Assembly: GCF_003350535.1 (NCBI RefSeq)
Contig: NZ_QQBB01000005.1
Coordinates: forward strand, 62,001 to 126,000
Source of the DNA: Microvirga subterranea
Lineage (GTDB): Bacteria; Pseudomonadota; Alphaproteobacteria; Rhizobiales; Beijerinckiaceae
Direction of reading: 5' to 3'
Length of the DNA stretch: 64,000 bases
The position numbers and the translations under genes are program-made. Under the pieces are notes generated by a model that saw only the letters and a list, made by a program, of their open reading frames with translations, did not search any database and was not told the DNA's origin. Below, piece after piece: positions 26,740 through 36,364 of the stretch; position 1 is the first letter of the stretch; every line of letters begins with the position of its first letter.

Positions 26740-28161
26740 ATGAGCGAGGGCGGAAGTCAAATTCTACCGGTGATCATGTGCGGCGGTTCTGGAACGCGGC
26801 TATGGCCGGCGTCCAGAGACAGCATGCCGAAACAGTTCATTGACCTTTTGGGAGGAAGCTCGACGTTCCAGACGGCCGTCCAGCGGGTCACAGCGCCGCA
26901 GGTCTTCCTGCGCCCGGCTGTGATCTCGAGCAATGACGTCCGCTTCATCGTCGCCGAGCAGCTGGCGCAGATCGGTGCAGAAGCCGATATCATCCTGGAG
27001 CCGATCCAGCGGGACTCGGCGGCCGCGATCGCGGTGGCGGCCTGCCACGCCGCCCATCACTCTCCGGAAACGATCGTCCTGGTCATCGCTGCCGATCACG
27101 TCATCGACGATCCGGCGGCCTTCGCGACCGCCTGTCAGGCCGCCGTCGAGCCGGCACGCCAGGGCCACATCATGACTCTTGGTGTCGTGCCCCAGTACCC
27201 GGCCACCAGCTACGGCTATATTATGCCGGGCCGGGCGATTAAGGGCACCGGGGCCTTCCGAGTCGAGCGCTTCGTCGAGAAGCCCAATGCGGAAACGGCC
27301 CAAGACTACATCAGCCAAGGATTCCTCTGGAACAGCGGCAATTTCCTGTTCCGTGCCGATGTCATGATCGAAGAACTTGAGAAATTCCAGCCAGCGATCC
27401 TGGCGGCCGCCCGGGATGCTCTCGAGCGCGCCGCTACCGACCTCGACTTCATCCGTTTGAACGAGGAGGCCTTCAAGGATGCGCCCAAGACTTCGATCGA
27501 CTTTGCTGTCATGGAGAAGACCGAGAGGGCAGGGGTTCTGCCTGTGTCGTTCTCCTGGTCGGATATCGGCTCCTGGGGAGCCTTATGGGATGCCTCACCA
27601 CGGGACGAGGCCGGCAATTCCCTGCGCGGCAATGTGGAAGTCATCGAGGCCCGCAACAGCCTCGTCCACAGCGACGATATTCTGACAACGGTGGTCGGCC
27701 TCGAGGACGTGGTCGTGGTTGCCAAGCCGGATGCGGTGCTTGTCACCTCGCGGAGCCGGTCCGAGTTGGTGAAGGATCTCGTGGTGTCAATGCGCGCGAG
27801 ACAGCGCCCCGAGGCCACAGAGCACCTGCGGATGTATCGCCCCTGGGGCTGGTATCAGCGGATTGACCAGGGCTCACGCTTTCAAGTCAAGCGGATCATG
27901 GTGAAGCCCGGCGGACGCCTGTCCCTGCAGAAACACTACCACCGGGCGGAGCACTGGGTTGTCGTCCGTGGTACGGCCGAGGTGACGGTGAACCAGGATG
28001 TCGTCGTGCTGCACGAGAATGAGTCTGTCTATATTCCAATTGGGTCGATCCATCGTCTGACCAATCCGGGACGGATCCCGCTTGAACTGATCGAGGTTCA
28101 GGTGGGCAGCTATACGGGCGAGGATGATATCGTTCGGGTTGAGGACATCTACGGACGGTGA
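26740..28161 (+). CDS. manC: Mannose-1-phosphate guanylyltransferase / mannose-6-phosphate isomerase (type II, bifunctional)
   Basis: 473 aa cytoplasmic enzyme making GDP-mannose. N-terminal pyrophosphorylase domain: MCGGSGTRLWPASRDSMPKQ is the nucleotidyl-transfer signature, FVEKPN the sugar-binding motif. C-terminal cupin isomerase domain: RPWGWYQRIDQGSRFQVKR and PGGRLSLQKHYHRAEHW carry the zinc-binding residues. Length is typical for ManC/XanB/AlgA type. GDP-mannose could feed mannose transfer and the perosamine-type genes of the island. A ribosome site is weak (AGAAGGACGAGCG ends just before the ATG). A strong terminator follows. Confidence 0.93.
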   Translation: MSEGGSQILPVIMCGGSGTRLWPASRDSMPKQFIDLLGGSSTFQTAVQRVTAPQVFLRPAVISSNDVRFIVAEQLAQIGAEADIILEPIQRDSAAAIAVAACHAAHHSPETIVLVIAADHVIDDPAAFATACQAAVEPARQGHIMTLGVVPQYPATSYGYIMPGRAIKGTGAFRVERFVEKPNAETAQDYISQGFLWNSGNFLFRADVMIEELEKFQPAILAAARDALERAATDLDFIRLNEEAFKDAPKTSIDFAVMEKTERAGVLPVSFSWSDIGSWGALWDASPRDEAGNSLRGNVEVIEARNSLVHSDDILTTVVGLEDVVVVAKPDAVLVTSRSRSELVKDLVVSMRARQRPEATEHLRMYRPWGWYQRIDQGSRFQVKRIMVKPGGRLSLQKHYHRAEHWVVVRGTAEVTVNQDVVVLHENESVYIPIGSIHRLTNPGRIPLELIEVQVGSYTGEDDIVRVEDIYGR

Positions 28162-28201
28162 CGCGACGTTCGCCTGGCCCAATCAAGCGGGCGAGAGTTT
28201 T

Positions 28202-28231
28202 AAGCCGCTTCCTGTGCACAGGAAGCGGCTT
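28202..28231 (+). terminator. Strong terminator after manC
   Basis: AAGCCGCTTCCTG, loop TGCA, CAGGAAGCGGCTT: a perfect 13-bp stem followed by TCTCCTTT. It lies 40 bases after the manC stop. Confidence 0.8.
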
Positions 28232-28345
28232 TCTCCTTTGCTGGGGTGTTCCCACTCCGTGCAGACATACTTCCAGACGGTGAATTCAAAGAGCTGGCGG
28301 CCAGGAGCGCTCGCTGGGTAGAGATCTACCGGGAACTGAGCGGCA

Positions 28346-29212
28346 CTACGGGGTAAGCTTGATGTCCATCGAAAACCGCCGTCGGTCGCCGGGGCCGATC
28401 AGCACGATTCCTGGCTTGTGGACCAACTCGCCATCGAACCCAGTCGGACTGGCATAGCCCTGCCAGGGCTCAATGCAGACGAATCCAGCGCCTGGCTTCG
28501 TCCAGATTCCAAGGTGGGGCATATTGGGGAAGGATACCGTGATCGAGCGCCGGCCCGGCACGCCATAGTCCACTGTCCGACTCTCGAGTTGATCAAAGAT
28601 GAGAGCTCCATCAGCGAACAGATCGTCGTGTAAGGATAACAGGCGATCCTTAACAGGCGTCCGACGGGCCACCGGGCCGAGAAGACCGTCGATGAGGCGG
28701 GGCAGAGGCTGCGTTTCGGCGCGCTCGAACCGGATCTCGTGCGCCTCCCGGGTGCCGCCATAGGGCAGGGGCCAACGAAAGGCGGGATGAAACCCGAATG
28801 AGACCGGCATGGCACGCTTCCCAACGTTGAGAGCCGCTGCTTCGATCACCAGCTTCAGTCCATCCGCTCGGTATGTGACATTCAGCTCGAAGTCAAAAGG
28901 GTACTGTTCCAGTGTGAGAGGGCTCGAACGAAGCATGAGCTGGCAGCTGTCCGGACCCACTTCAACGATATCGAACGGCGAAGTTCGCGCGAAGCCGTGC
29001 TGTTTGAGGTTATATTCCAAGCCGTTGATAACGGTACGGTCGTTCTTCAGGCGGCCGACAATCGGGAAGAGGAGCGGCGACCGTCCCGTCCAGAAGGCTG
29101 GGTCTCCGTTCCAGAGAAGATCGCGCCCTGCCTCGTCTCTGAGACGCACGAGCTCCGCACCAAGAGGTGAGATTAGGGCTTCGATGCCTGCGCTGGACAG
29201 TGTAAGGAGCAT
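28346..29212 (-). CDS. Aldose 1-epimerase family protein (galactose-mutarotase-like fold)
   Basis: 288 aa. IEALISPLGAELVRLRDEAG and LLWNGDPAFWTGRSPLLFP are the typical N-terminal strands of the LacX/YeaD-like branch of aldose epimerases; GFHPAFRWPLP carries the conserved His, and the C-terminus FVCIEPWQGYASP carries the catalytic-type Glu. These proteins interconvert anomers of free or phosphorylated hexoses; the exact sugar is unknown. It reads toward manC, with convergent ends, and is divergent from rfbB. Confidence 0.87.
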   Translation of the reverse strand: MLLTLSSAGIEALISPLGAELVRLRDEAGRDLLWNGDPAFWTGRSPLLFPIVGRLKNDRTVINGLEYNLKQHGFARTSPFDIVEVGPDSCQLMLRSSPLTLEQYPFDFELNVTYRADGLKLVIEAAALNVGKRAMPVSFGFHPAFRWPLPYGGTREAHEIRFERAETQPLPRLIDGLLGPVARRTPVKDRLLSLHDDLFADGALIFDQLESRTVDYGVPGRRSITVSFPNMPHLGIWTKPGAGFVCIEPWQGYASPTGFDGELVHKPGIVLIGPGDRRRFSMDIKLTP

Positions 29213-29517
29213 GAAATGTTATTCCAGTTTGAGCTGGCGGCATGCCAGCATGCTTGGCTGCTAAACCAATATATTTCAAGCGCTTGAAACAGCCGGCCCT
29301 CAGGAAAGGTTAGGTGCCGCTTGAGCTGTTCGACGCTGAACCAGCATAGATTGCAGAGCCCATGGCTCGGCGGGTGAGAGGAGGGGTAGATCGGACCGAA
29401 CCGGTCTCTTAAGACGACGCATTGAAGAAACGGTTGTAGCGTGTGATAAGCGCTCGGTTCTCGAGGGGCACACCCTCCCCATACGTTTTGGCGATCGACA
29501 AGCAATCAAGGGGCATC
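29213..29517. other. Divergent intergenic region upstream of rfbB
   Basis: 305 bases between the aldose-epimerase-like gene and rfbB. No gene is seen; promoters for both directions must be here but I could not identify them. Confidence 0.4.
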
Positions 29518-30588
29518 ATGAAGCGATTTCTCGTGACCGGAGGTGCTGGATTCATCGGCTCGGCCGTTGTGCGCACCCTCATCCGCGACACATCTCATCA
29601 GGTGCTTGTGGTTGATAAACTCACCTATGCGGGGAACCTGGATTCCCTCAAGCCGGTGGCTAACAGCCCGCGCTATCGATTCGAGCGGGCGGACATCGCC
29701 GACGCCGAGCGGATGCGCTCGCTCGTACGCGCGTATGCCCCTGACGTTATTATGCATTTAGCGGCGGAAAGCCATGTGGACCGCTCCATTGATGGGCCGG
29801 GCGAGTTCCTGCAAACGAATGTCGTCGGCACCTACACCCTGCTCCAGGCGGCCCTGACCTATTGGCGGGATCTATCACCAGAGCAGCGAGCCGCTTTTCG
29901 CTTCCACCACATCTCGACCGACGAGGTATTCGGCTCCCTCGGCGAGGACGGCCTCTTCCACGAGGACTACCCCTACCAGCCCAGCTCGCCGTATTCGGCC
30001 TCTAAGGCAGCGTCGGACCATTTCGTGCGCGCTTGGCATCACACCTACGGATTGCCGACTCTCGTCACCAACTGCTCCAACAACTACGGTCCATACCACT
30101 TCCCCGAGAAACTCATCCCTCTGACGATCCTCAATGCCCTCGAGGGCAAGCCGCTCCCTGTCTACGGCAAGGGCGAGAATGTTCGCGATTGGCTCTACGT
30201 GGACGATCATGCCAGAGCCCTCATCCTCGCTGCGGAGAAGGGACGTCCGGGTGAGACCTATGCCATCGGCGGACACAACGAGCGCCGCAACATCGACGTG
30301 GTCCGCGCCATCTGTGCGCTTGTCAATGAGTTGGCGCCGAATGTAACCATTGGCCCACGCGAACGGCTGATTTCCTATGTAATGGACCGGCCGGGGCATG
30401 ACCTTCGCTACGCCATTGACGCCTCAAAGATCGAGCGTGATCTGGGATGGCGGCCGGCAGAGACCTTTGAATCAGGCCTTCGCAAAACCGTCAAGTGGTA
30501 CTTGGCCAACCGCGAATGGTGGGAGAGGGTCCGCACCGGCGTTTACCAGGGTGAGCGACTTGGACAAGGGTTGGGAATTCTTGCCTAA
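29518..30588 (+). CDS. rfbB: dTDP-glucose 4,6-dehydratase
   Basis: Second step of dTDP-rhamnose synthesis: dTDP-glucose to dTDP-4-keto-6-deoxyglucose. ~356 aa from the ATG at 29518, which has AAGGGG eight bases upstream; a longer frame to 29443 is unlikely. [16 protein letters not shown] is the NAD-binding loop, [11 protein letters not shown] carries the T-D-E catalytic set, and [12 protein letters not shown] gives Tyr159 and Lys163. [11 protein letters not shown] and the C-terminal [14 protein letters not shown] are typical of RmlB. First gene of the rfbBCDA cluster; its product may also feed the FdtA/B/C enzymes at 2.8-5.9 kb. Confidence 0.96.
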   Translation: MKRFLVTGGAGFIGSAVVRTLIRDTSHQVLVVDKLTYAGNLDSLKPVANSPRYRFERADIADAERMRSLVRAYAPDVIMHLAAESHVDRSIDGPGEFLQTNVVGTYTLLQAALTYWRDLSPEQRAAFRFHHISTDEVFGSLGEDGLFHEDYPYQPSSPYSASKAASDHFVRAWHHTYGLPTLVTNCSNNYGPYHFPEKLIPLTILNALEGKPLPVYGKGENVRDWLYVDDHARALILAAEKGRPGETYAIGGHNERRNIDVVRAICALVNELAPNVTIGPRERLISYVMDRPGHDLRYAIDASKIERDLGWRPAETFESGLRKTVKWYLANREWWERVRTGVYQGERLGQGLGILA

Positions 30589-30635
30589 TCTGCTCATTTG
30601 AAATTTTGATCTTTCTATCAAGGAGAGAGCCTGAC

Positions 30636-31193
30636 GTGATCGAGGTCAAGGGAACCGCTCTGCCCGACGTGAAGATCATTCGCATGAAGAAGTTTGCAGA
30701 TCTGCGCGGGCACTTCGTGGAAACCTATAACAGGCAGGCTTTTGCTGCGGCGGGAATTGAGGAGGAGTTCGTCCAAGACAATCTCTCGCTGTCTATCAAG
30801 GCCGGGACAGTTCGAGGCCTGCACTTTCAGATCGCGCCCTACGCGCAGGCTAAGCTCATCCGCGTCGTGCGTGGCTGTATCCTTGATGTCGCTCTGGATC
30901 TGCGGCGGTCATCGTCCACGTATGGGCAGCATGTACTGATCGAGTTGTCCGGTGACGACAGCCATCAGATACTGATTCCTATAGGTTTTGCGCATGGCTT
31001 CTGTACCCTGGAACCTAACACAGAGGTGCATTACAAGGTCACCGCCCCCTATTCGGCCGATCATGATCGGGGCCTTGCTTGGGATGATCCGGCACTTGGC
31101 ATCGCTTGGCCGGTGAATGCTCAACAGGCAGTGCTGTCAGACAAGGATACGAAGAACCCACTCTTTTCCGAGCTTCCGCCGTATTTCTCATAA
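30636..31193 (+). CDS. rfbC: dTDP-4-dehydrorhamnose 3,5-epimerase
   Basis: Third step of dTDP-rhamnose synthesis; a cupin-fold epimerase of ~185 aa. I start at the GTG at 30636 because AAGGAGAG lies eight bases before it; the ATG at 30606 would place the ribosome site inside the gene. Family motifs: FADLRGHFVETYNRQAF, QDNLSLSIKAGTVRGLHFQ with the catalytic His, and IPIGFAHGFCTLEP. The catalytic Tyr is in EVHYKVTAPYSADHD. The stop overlaps the ribosome site of rfbD. Confidence 0.95.
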   Translation: MIEVKGTALPDVKIIRMKKFADLRGHFVETYNRQAFAAAGIEEEFVQDNLSLSIKAGTVRGLHFQIAPYAQAKLIRVVRGCILDVALDLRRSSSTYGQHVLIELSGDDSHQILIPIGFAHGFCTLEPNTEVHYKVTAPYSADHDRGLAWDDPALGIAWPVNAQQAVLSDKDTKNPLFSELPPYFS

Positions 31194-31205
31194 GGGTTGA
31201 ACTCG

Positions 31206-32114
31206 GTGCGCCTCATCGTCATCGGCAGGGAAGGTCAGGTTGCCCGCGCTCTAGCGGAGCGCGCGCCCGCCCACAGTGTGACAGCCGTTCTTCTCGGACG
31301 CCCTCAGCTGGATCTCGCTGATCCGTCAGGGATCGAGGATCTCCTAGCCGAGGCCGGGGGCGATCTCATCGTCAATGCGGCCGCCTACACGGCGGTCGAT
31401 CAGGCGGAGGCTGAACCGGACTTGGCGAACGCGATCAACGGCGTTGGCGCGGGTGTCCTTGCAGGAGTAGCCGCCTCGATGGGAATGCCGCTCATCCACC
31501 TCTCGACCGATTATGTGTTCGATGGAGTTGGGGAGCGTCCCTACTGCGAGGACGATGCACCTCATCCCGTTAGCGCCTACGGCTCCTCCAAGCTCCTGGG
31601 CGAGCAGGCGGTTGCATCCGAGACACCCAATTACGTCATTCTCCGGACAGCTTGGGTCTACAGCCCGTTTAACCGGAACTTCGTCAAGACGATGCTGCGG
31701 ACGGCCTATGAGCGGGAGGAGATCGCAGTCGTGGCCGATCAGTACGGCTCCCCCACCAGCGCTCTCGATATTGCGGATGGGCTCATCGCGGTCGGCCGCA
31801 ATCTTCTTGCGCGCCCGGACGAGACGGATCTCCGCGGTGTCTTCCATATGACGGGATCTGGCTTCACGACCTGGGCGGACTTTGCCGCGGAAATTCTCCG
31901 GCAATCTGCCCACCTCGGCGGCCCAACCGCACGGGTTCGGCCAATCGCAACCGCCGATTATCCAACCCCGGCCAAACGGCCCACCAACTCGCGCCTTGAC
32001 TGCTCAAAGCTCACCCGGATCCACGGCGTCACGCTTCCGGCCTGGCAGACTTCGCTCAAACCATGCGTCCAGCGCCTCATCGAGGAGGCGCAGGCTCAGG
32101 AGACACATCCATGA
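31206..32114 (+). CDS. rfbD: dTDP-4-dehydrorhamnose reductase
   Basis: Final step: reduction to dTDP-L-rhamnose with NAD(P)H. ~302 aa. The GTG at 31206 has AAGGG at the right distance; a TTG three codons earlier at 31197 is less well placed. [17 protein letters not shown] is the nucleotide-binding loop, [16 protein letters not shown] and [18 protein letters not shown] are hallmark stretches, and [13 protein letters not shown] carries the catalytic Tyr/Lys. The stop overlaps rfbA's ATG as ATGA. Confidence 0.95.
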   Translation: MRLIVIGREGQVARALAERAPAHSVTAVLLGRPQLDLADPSGIEDLLAEAGGDLIVNAAAYTAVDQAEAEPDLANAINGVGAGVLAGVAASMGMPLIHLSTDYVFDGVGERPYCEDDAPHPVSAYGSSKLLGEQAVASETPNYVILRTAWVYSPFNRNFVKTMLRTAYEREEIAVVADQYGSPTSALDIADGLIAVGRNLLARPDETDLRGVFHMTGSGFTTWADFAAEILRQSAHLGGPTARVRPIATADYPTPAKRPTNSRLDCSKLTRIHGVTLPAWQTSLKPCVQRLIEEAQAQETHP

Positions 32115-32980
32115 AAGGCATCATTCTGGCCGGGGGCTCCGGCACCCGGCTGCATCCGATGACGTACGTCACGTCGAAGCAGCTGCTGCCGATCTACGAC
32201 AAGCCAATGATCTTCTATCCGCTCACCACGCTGATGCTAGCGGGGGTGCGAGACATCCTTATCATTTCGACACCTGACGACCTACCGAAATTTAAGCAAC
32301 TGCTGGGCAGCGGTGAGCGCTGGGGCATCCGACTGTCTTATGCCGAGCAGCCCAGGCCCGAGGGGTTGGCGCAGGCGTACATCATCGGGGCCGAGTTCGT
32401 GGCCGGCGGGCCGTCAGTCCTGATCCTCGGCGATAACGTCTATTACGGCCACGGACTCACTGAGCTCTTGCAGGCCGCGCGCCGGCAAACCGTTGGTGCA
32501 TCCGTTTTCGCCTATCATGTCACCGATCCAGAGCGCTATGGTGTCGTCGAGTTCGACACCGCTGGCCGTGCAATCTCGATTGAAGAAAAGCCTGCGACAC
32601 CGAGGTCAAATTGGGCAGTGACAGGCCTCTACTTCTACGACGAGCAGGTGGTGGACATCGCAGCCAAGCTCAAGCCCTCAGCCCGCGGAGAGCTGGAGAT
32701 CACAGATGTCAACCGCGCCTATCTTGAGCGGAGCCAGCTTCATGTCCAACGCATGGGGCGCGGCTATGCCTGGCTTGATACTGGCACGCCTGACAGCCTA
32801 GTAGAGGCGGCCGAGTTCGTGCGCGCACTCGAGAAACGGCAGGGTTTTCGCATCGCGTGCCCTGAGGAAATCGCCTACAACCTGGGCTGGATTGATCGCG
32901 AACAGCTGATCAACCTCGGGCGCGCACTTTCCAAAAGTGGCTATGGACAATATCTGTTGCGCATCGCGGAGCAGGTATAG
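32111..32980 (+). CDS. rfbA: Glucose-1-phosphate thymidylyltransferase
   Basis: First step of the pathway: glucose-1-phosphate plus dTTP to dTDP-glucose. ~289 aa from the ATG at 32111, which overlaps the rfbD stop; the frame open to 32063 is just read-through. [18 protein letters not shown] is the nucleotidyltransferase signature, [17 protein letters not shown] follows, and [11 protein letters not shown] contains the metal-binding Asp. [20 protein letters not shown] is typical of RmlA. Order B-C-D-A is a common arrangement. Confidence 0.96.
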   Translation: MKGIILAGGSGTRLHPMTYVTSKQLLPIYDKPMIFYPLTTLMLAGVRDILIISTPDDLPKFKQLLGSGERWGIRLSYAEQPRPEGLAQAYIIGAEFVAGGPSVLILGDNVYYGHGLTELLQAARRQTVGASVFAYHVTDPERYGVVEFDTAGRAISIEEKPATPRSNWAVTGLYFYDEQVVDIAAKLKPSARGELEITDVNRAYLERSQLHVQRMGRGYAWLDTGTPDSLVEAAEFVRALEKRQGFRIACPEEIAYNLGWIDREQLINLGRALSKSGYGQYLLRIAEQV

Positions 32981-33109
32981 GATACTCTCGTGCATTGCGG
33001 GTAAGTGGTCTGACCCGAAAGATCCTTCCACGCACTGTATCGGCCTCAGAGGAGGCACCGCTTCGGAGCGCCAGCCCTCATACAGCTTGTATTCTGTGTT
33101 GCTTGCGTT

Positions 33110-33133
33110 GAAGGAGCGCTGGCGCGCTCCTTC
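33110..33133. terminator. Hairpin downstream of rfbA
   Basis: GAAGGAGCGC, loop TGGC, GCGCTCCTTC: a perfect 10-bp stem 130 bases after the rfbA stop, with no T run. It may end the rfb transcript or the minus-strand protease cassette, whose last gene stops at 33221. Confidence 0.5.
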
Positions 33134-33220
33134 CCGAGGGAGTTCGGACGTCTGGAATGATTAAAAGGATCAGGGAAGTCCCGATCAACCTAGATCCGAT
33201 CATCCAATTCCACCTGCGCG

Positions 33221-34186
33221 TCAGGTGACCGGCTGCCAGAGGGCCGGGCCGGCATTGTTGCCCAGAAGCAGGCGCGTGAGGTTGGTGAGAGACGGAACCC
33301 CAACATGATCCGTCGCCACCAGCACGTCCTTGCGCCCGCGCACACGCTTGAGCACGCCGGCCTTGCGGAGCTCGTTGCGCTTGTTGCGAAGGCCCGCCTG
33401 GATCGAGGAGATCTCGCCGGCACGGGCCCGGGATCCCTTCTCCAGGATGCACCACCCATCGACCAACACTGCCGAGGCCTCCACCCCGCCACGCTCAAGC
33501 CGGAAGCGCTGCACATCCGGACGGTGGAGAAGCGCTTTCGGGACATCCCTGGTCCAGCCGATGATGGGCGGCGCCATCCCCTCCGCGGCGGGCAGCACGT
33601 CGCCGGGCCGGCCGTCATCCAATCCCACACCGTTGCTCTCGGGCTCGAGAATGAGGCACTGCGCGACCGGGAGCATCCAGCGCAGAATCTCGAGCCATCG
33701 GTTCACCCGCGTCACAACGCCCGGGCTCAGGCCACGATCTCTCGGGGCCCTGCTGACCAGCGCGTGCGAGCCCGCACTGGCCACCTCCTCGTGCAGCGCC
33801 TGCTCGAGCGCCGCAGCCTCCTCCAGGCCCAGCCCACGGCCGTTGTCGATGCTGATGAGCGTGATCGCCCTCAGGCTCGCAAGCGGAGGCGCATTGCGGT
33901 GCTGGCGGACCCGCGCAGGAGGCCGGCCTGTGCGGCCCACATGGGTCCCCGGCACCGGCGGTGCTCCCGGCCGCAGGCTCGCCTTGCCCACGAGGGCATA
34001 GCAGGACGGATGCTGGAACGCGCTCCGGCGCAAGAGCTGACGAGTTGAGCGCCACGGAGCCGTTCCGACGACGAGACGCGTCTCGCGGTGGTGGATGAGC
34101 CACACGCTCGGCTCGTGCGGGCTGCGCTCGACGACGAGCTCATCGGTCTCCGGGGCGAGGGGCAGGACAGGAGGGCTGACGGGCAT
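33221..34186 (-). CDS. GIY-YIG-like / DUF4357-like protein, last gene of the AAA-protease cassette
   Basis: 321 aa. Residues ~61-135 can be read as a degenerate GIY-YIG nuclease fold: CYALVG (for GIY) at 62-67, THVGRTGRPPARVRQH (for YIG and the helix with the catalytic Arg) at 81-96, AITLISID, and a helix with ALEQALHEE where the metal-binding Glu would sit; Tyr of YIG is replaced by His. Residues ~235-318 resemble DUF4357: VDGWCILEKGSRARAGEIS, LRNKRNELRKAGVLKR, and a C-terminal ALWQP. GIY-YIG plus DUF4357 is a known pairing. The ATG at 34186 has AAAGGAG five bases upstream. It follows the FtsH-like gene by 62 bases. Family calls are from motif reading only. Confidence 0.6.
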   Translation of the reverse strand: MPVSPPVLPLAPETDELVVERSPHEPSVWLIHHRETRLVVGTAPWRSTRQLLRRSAFQHPSCYALVGKASLRPGAPPVPGTHVGRTGRPPARVRQHRNAPPLASLRAITLISIDNGRGLGLEEAAALEQALHEEVASAGSHALVSRAPRDRGLSPGVVTRVNRWLEILRWMLPVAQCLILEPESNGVGLDDGRPGDVLPAAEGMAPPIIGWTRDVPKALLHRPDVQRFRLERGGVEASAVLVDGWCILEKGSRARAGEISSIQAGLRNKRNELRKAGVLKRVRGRKDVLVATDHVGVPSLTNLTRLLLGNNAGPALWQPVT

Positions 34187-34248
34187 GACGGCTCCTTTGG
34201 GGACGAGAAGACGGGTGAGAGGCCGGCGCCGCGGCGCCAGATCTCAGG

Positions 34249-36282
34249 TCAGGTGGGATCCGGCCGCTGCCGTTGATCACCCGCCCTGGCGTGGGCATGG
34301 GCTTCGCTGCGCGCGATGATCTCGGTCAGGTCCATTCCCACGAGAGTGCGCCGGGCGACAAGCGCGCCCGCGACGGTCCGGATGGAATGCTCGTGCTCCC
34401 GCACCAGCGCAACGGCCCGGGTCATCAGGCGCCGCAGATCCGCCTCGACCACCGCGGTGAGCTTCGGATCGAGCCGCAGCAGCAGTTCGGCCTCCTCGTG
34501 CGGCGCCCGATGGGCGAGCGTGTCGCCCAGACCGAAGCTCGCATGGATCGCAGCGACCAGGCGCGTCGCCTCGCGCAGGTCGGCGACCGCACCGGCGTTC
34601 GGACCGCCCCGGCCGAGGATGGCGTCGGCCGCGCGTCCGGCCAGCATGGCCACGACCTGCGCCTCCAGGGCGGCCCGGTCCGGCAACACGTTCGGCAGGG
34701 CGATACGGGTGTGCCCGGCCTCCACTTGGCCTGGCTGGACGGTCACATGCTCGACCCTCAACCCCAGCTTCAGGGCGAGGACTGCATGGCCGGCCTCGTG
34801 CAGGGCGACCTCCCGCACCTCATCCGGGGAGCGCGGATCGGCCGGCACGATCTCGGCCAGGAGGTCCTGCAGCTCGAGGTCGCGTCCCCCCGCCCGGGCG
34901 CGCCGGCGCGCCGCCCGCACACAGCCCGCCAGAGCGGCTCCCGTCGCCTGCGGGCACAGGCGCGCGACCCGCAGCAGGTCGGCCTCGTGCAGATCCGGTC
35001 CGAGATGGGTCCGCAGGATCCCGGCGCGGCCTTCCTCGTCCGGTGGTCCGATCTCGATGTGGCGGTCAAAGCGGCCGGGCCGCAGCAGGGCCGGGTCGAG
35101 GCGCGCGAGATGGTTTGTGGCTCCGACGAGCAGGACGTTGGGATGGAGCCGGCGCAGGCGGTCGATCTCAAGCAGAAGCCCGGTGACGAGTGTGGTCCAC
35201 CAGGAAGATGACCGGTCCGACATGGACGATCTGTCAGGAATGGCATCGCACTCGTCGATGAAGCCCAGCGCGAACCCTGCGGAGGACACTGACGCGATAG
35301 CGGAGAGCCTGCCGAAGAAGTCGACGTACTGCTTGATGACGCTGTCGAGATATCCGGGAGAACCCGAAAACCATTCGGCGACGCTTGTCGCGACCATGGG
35401 AATGCCTGCGGTCCTGGACAGGGCATGAGCGATCAGCGTCTTGCCGGTGCCGGGCGGGCCGTAGAACATGCAGGATTCAAGCTCCGGCCTGGCAGCCGTG
35501 ATCCGGGCCCGCTCGATCTCGGCCGTGATCTCCAGCGCCCAGTCCCGTGCCGCGTCGCAGCCGCTCAAGGCGGTAAGCAGGGGCACGTCGGGGCGCGCAT
35601 GTCCGGGCGAACGCAGCCGGGCGGCGCGGCGCAGCCTCGCGACGCAATCCTGCGGCGTGGAGCCAGGACGCAGCGCGGCGTCGTAGTCGGGCAAGTCGAG
35701 CCCCGTCAGATCGTCCAGGGCGAGGTCGGCTCCGGCCCGGCGCCGGCACCAGCGACGGATCGCCTCGTCGATGACAGATGGATCCGGCAGATCGACCCGG
35801 ACCTGGAGATCGGCGGCGGCGACAAGGGTCGGGCCGAGCCAGTCCGGCATGGGGGCGATGCCGACGACCAGCACTCCCTTGGCGATCGTCCGGCCGGCCG
35901 CCTCGTCCGACAGGCTGCCCGACCTCCTGGAGGTGGCCGTCACGATTGTGGAGCCGGGGGGCGCCAGAGCACGGACCGCGCGCTCGATGGCGTCGACCCA
36001 GGCGGAGCCGGGCACCCGAAGGACGACGACGGACGGTCCGCCGCGGCGCAGAAGCCGGCGCCCGGTCCGGCCGAGGGCGCGCTCGAGGCACAGATCAGCC
36101 ACAAGAGCGGCGGCCGATGCGGGCCGGCGAGGCCGCTTCGGCGGTGGCGGGGCTTGGTCGGCCTCCTTCGGGCCTGCCTCCATGAAGGAGTCGAACGACA
36201 GCTCGAGGTCGGTGATGTCCGGACTGCTCTGAGGAGCGGACGCGGCGGCCTTGGCGGCGAGAAGACGGAGGGTAGCGGGCAT
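34249..36282 (-). CDS. Soluble FtsH-like AAA+ ATPase / zinc metalloprotease
   Basis: 677 aa. The AAA domain has Walker A GPPGTGKT at 275-282, a pore-loop-like WFSGSPG, Walker B GFIDECD with Asp343-Glu344, and the second region of homology ATNHLARLDPALLRPGRFDR. The protease domain has HEAGH at 495-499 and Asp568 in GAVADLREATRLV, the position of the third zinc ligand in FtsH (69 residues after the second His). So both activities should be intact. Unlike FtsH there is no membrane segment; instead residues 1-270 are soluble, and ~80-200 (VVVLRVPGSAWVDAIERAV, VLVVGIAPMPDWLGP) look like a decayed nucleotide-binding domain. It lies between two GIY-YIG-like genes. Substrate unknown. Confidence 0.85.
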   Translation of the reverse strand: MPATLRLLAAKAAASAPQSSPDITDLELSFDSFMEAGPKEADQAPPPPKRPRRPASAAALVADLCLERALGRTGRRLLRRGGPSVVVLRVPGSAWVDAIERAVRALAPPGSTIVTATSRRSGSLSDEAAGRTIAKGVLVVGIAPMPDWLGPTLVAAADLQVRVDLPDPSVIDEAIRRWCRRRAGADLALDDLTGLDLPDYDAALRPGSTPQDCVARLRRAARLRSPGHARPDVPLLTALSGCDAARDWALEITAEIERARITAARPELESCMFYGPPGTGKTLIAHALSRTAGIPMVATSVAEWFSGSPGYLDSVIKQYVDFFGRLSAIASVSSAGFALGFIDECDAIPDRSSMSDRSSSWWTTLVTGLLLEIDRLRRLHPNVLLVGATNHLARLDPALLRPGRFDRHIEIGPPDEEGRAGILRTHLGPDLHEADLLRVARLCPQATGAALAGCVRAARRRARAGGRDLELQDLLAEIVPADPRSPDEVREVALHEAGHAVLALKLGLRVEHVTVQPGQVEAGHTRIALPNVLPDRAALEAQVVAMLAGRAADAILGRGGPNAGAVADLREATRLVAAIHASFGLGDTLAHRAPHEEAELLLRLDPKLTAVVEADLRRLMTRAVALVREHEHSIRTVAGALVARRTLVGMDLTEIIARSEAHAHARAGDQRQRPDPT

Positions 36283-36364
36283 CGGAATACTCGCAAGAGG
36301 TCGATGGCACCGGGACCGGTGCGCACGAGACGGAGAAGGGGGAGACGAACCGCGCGGCTTGGGC

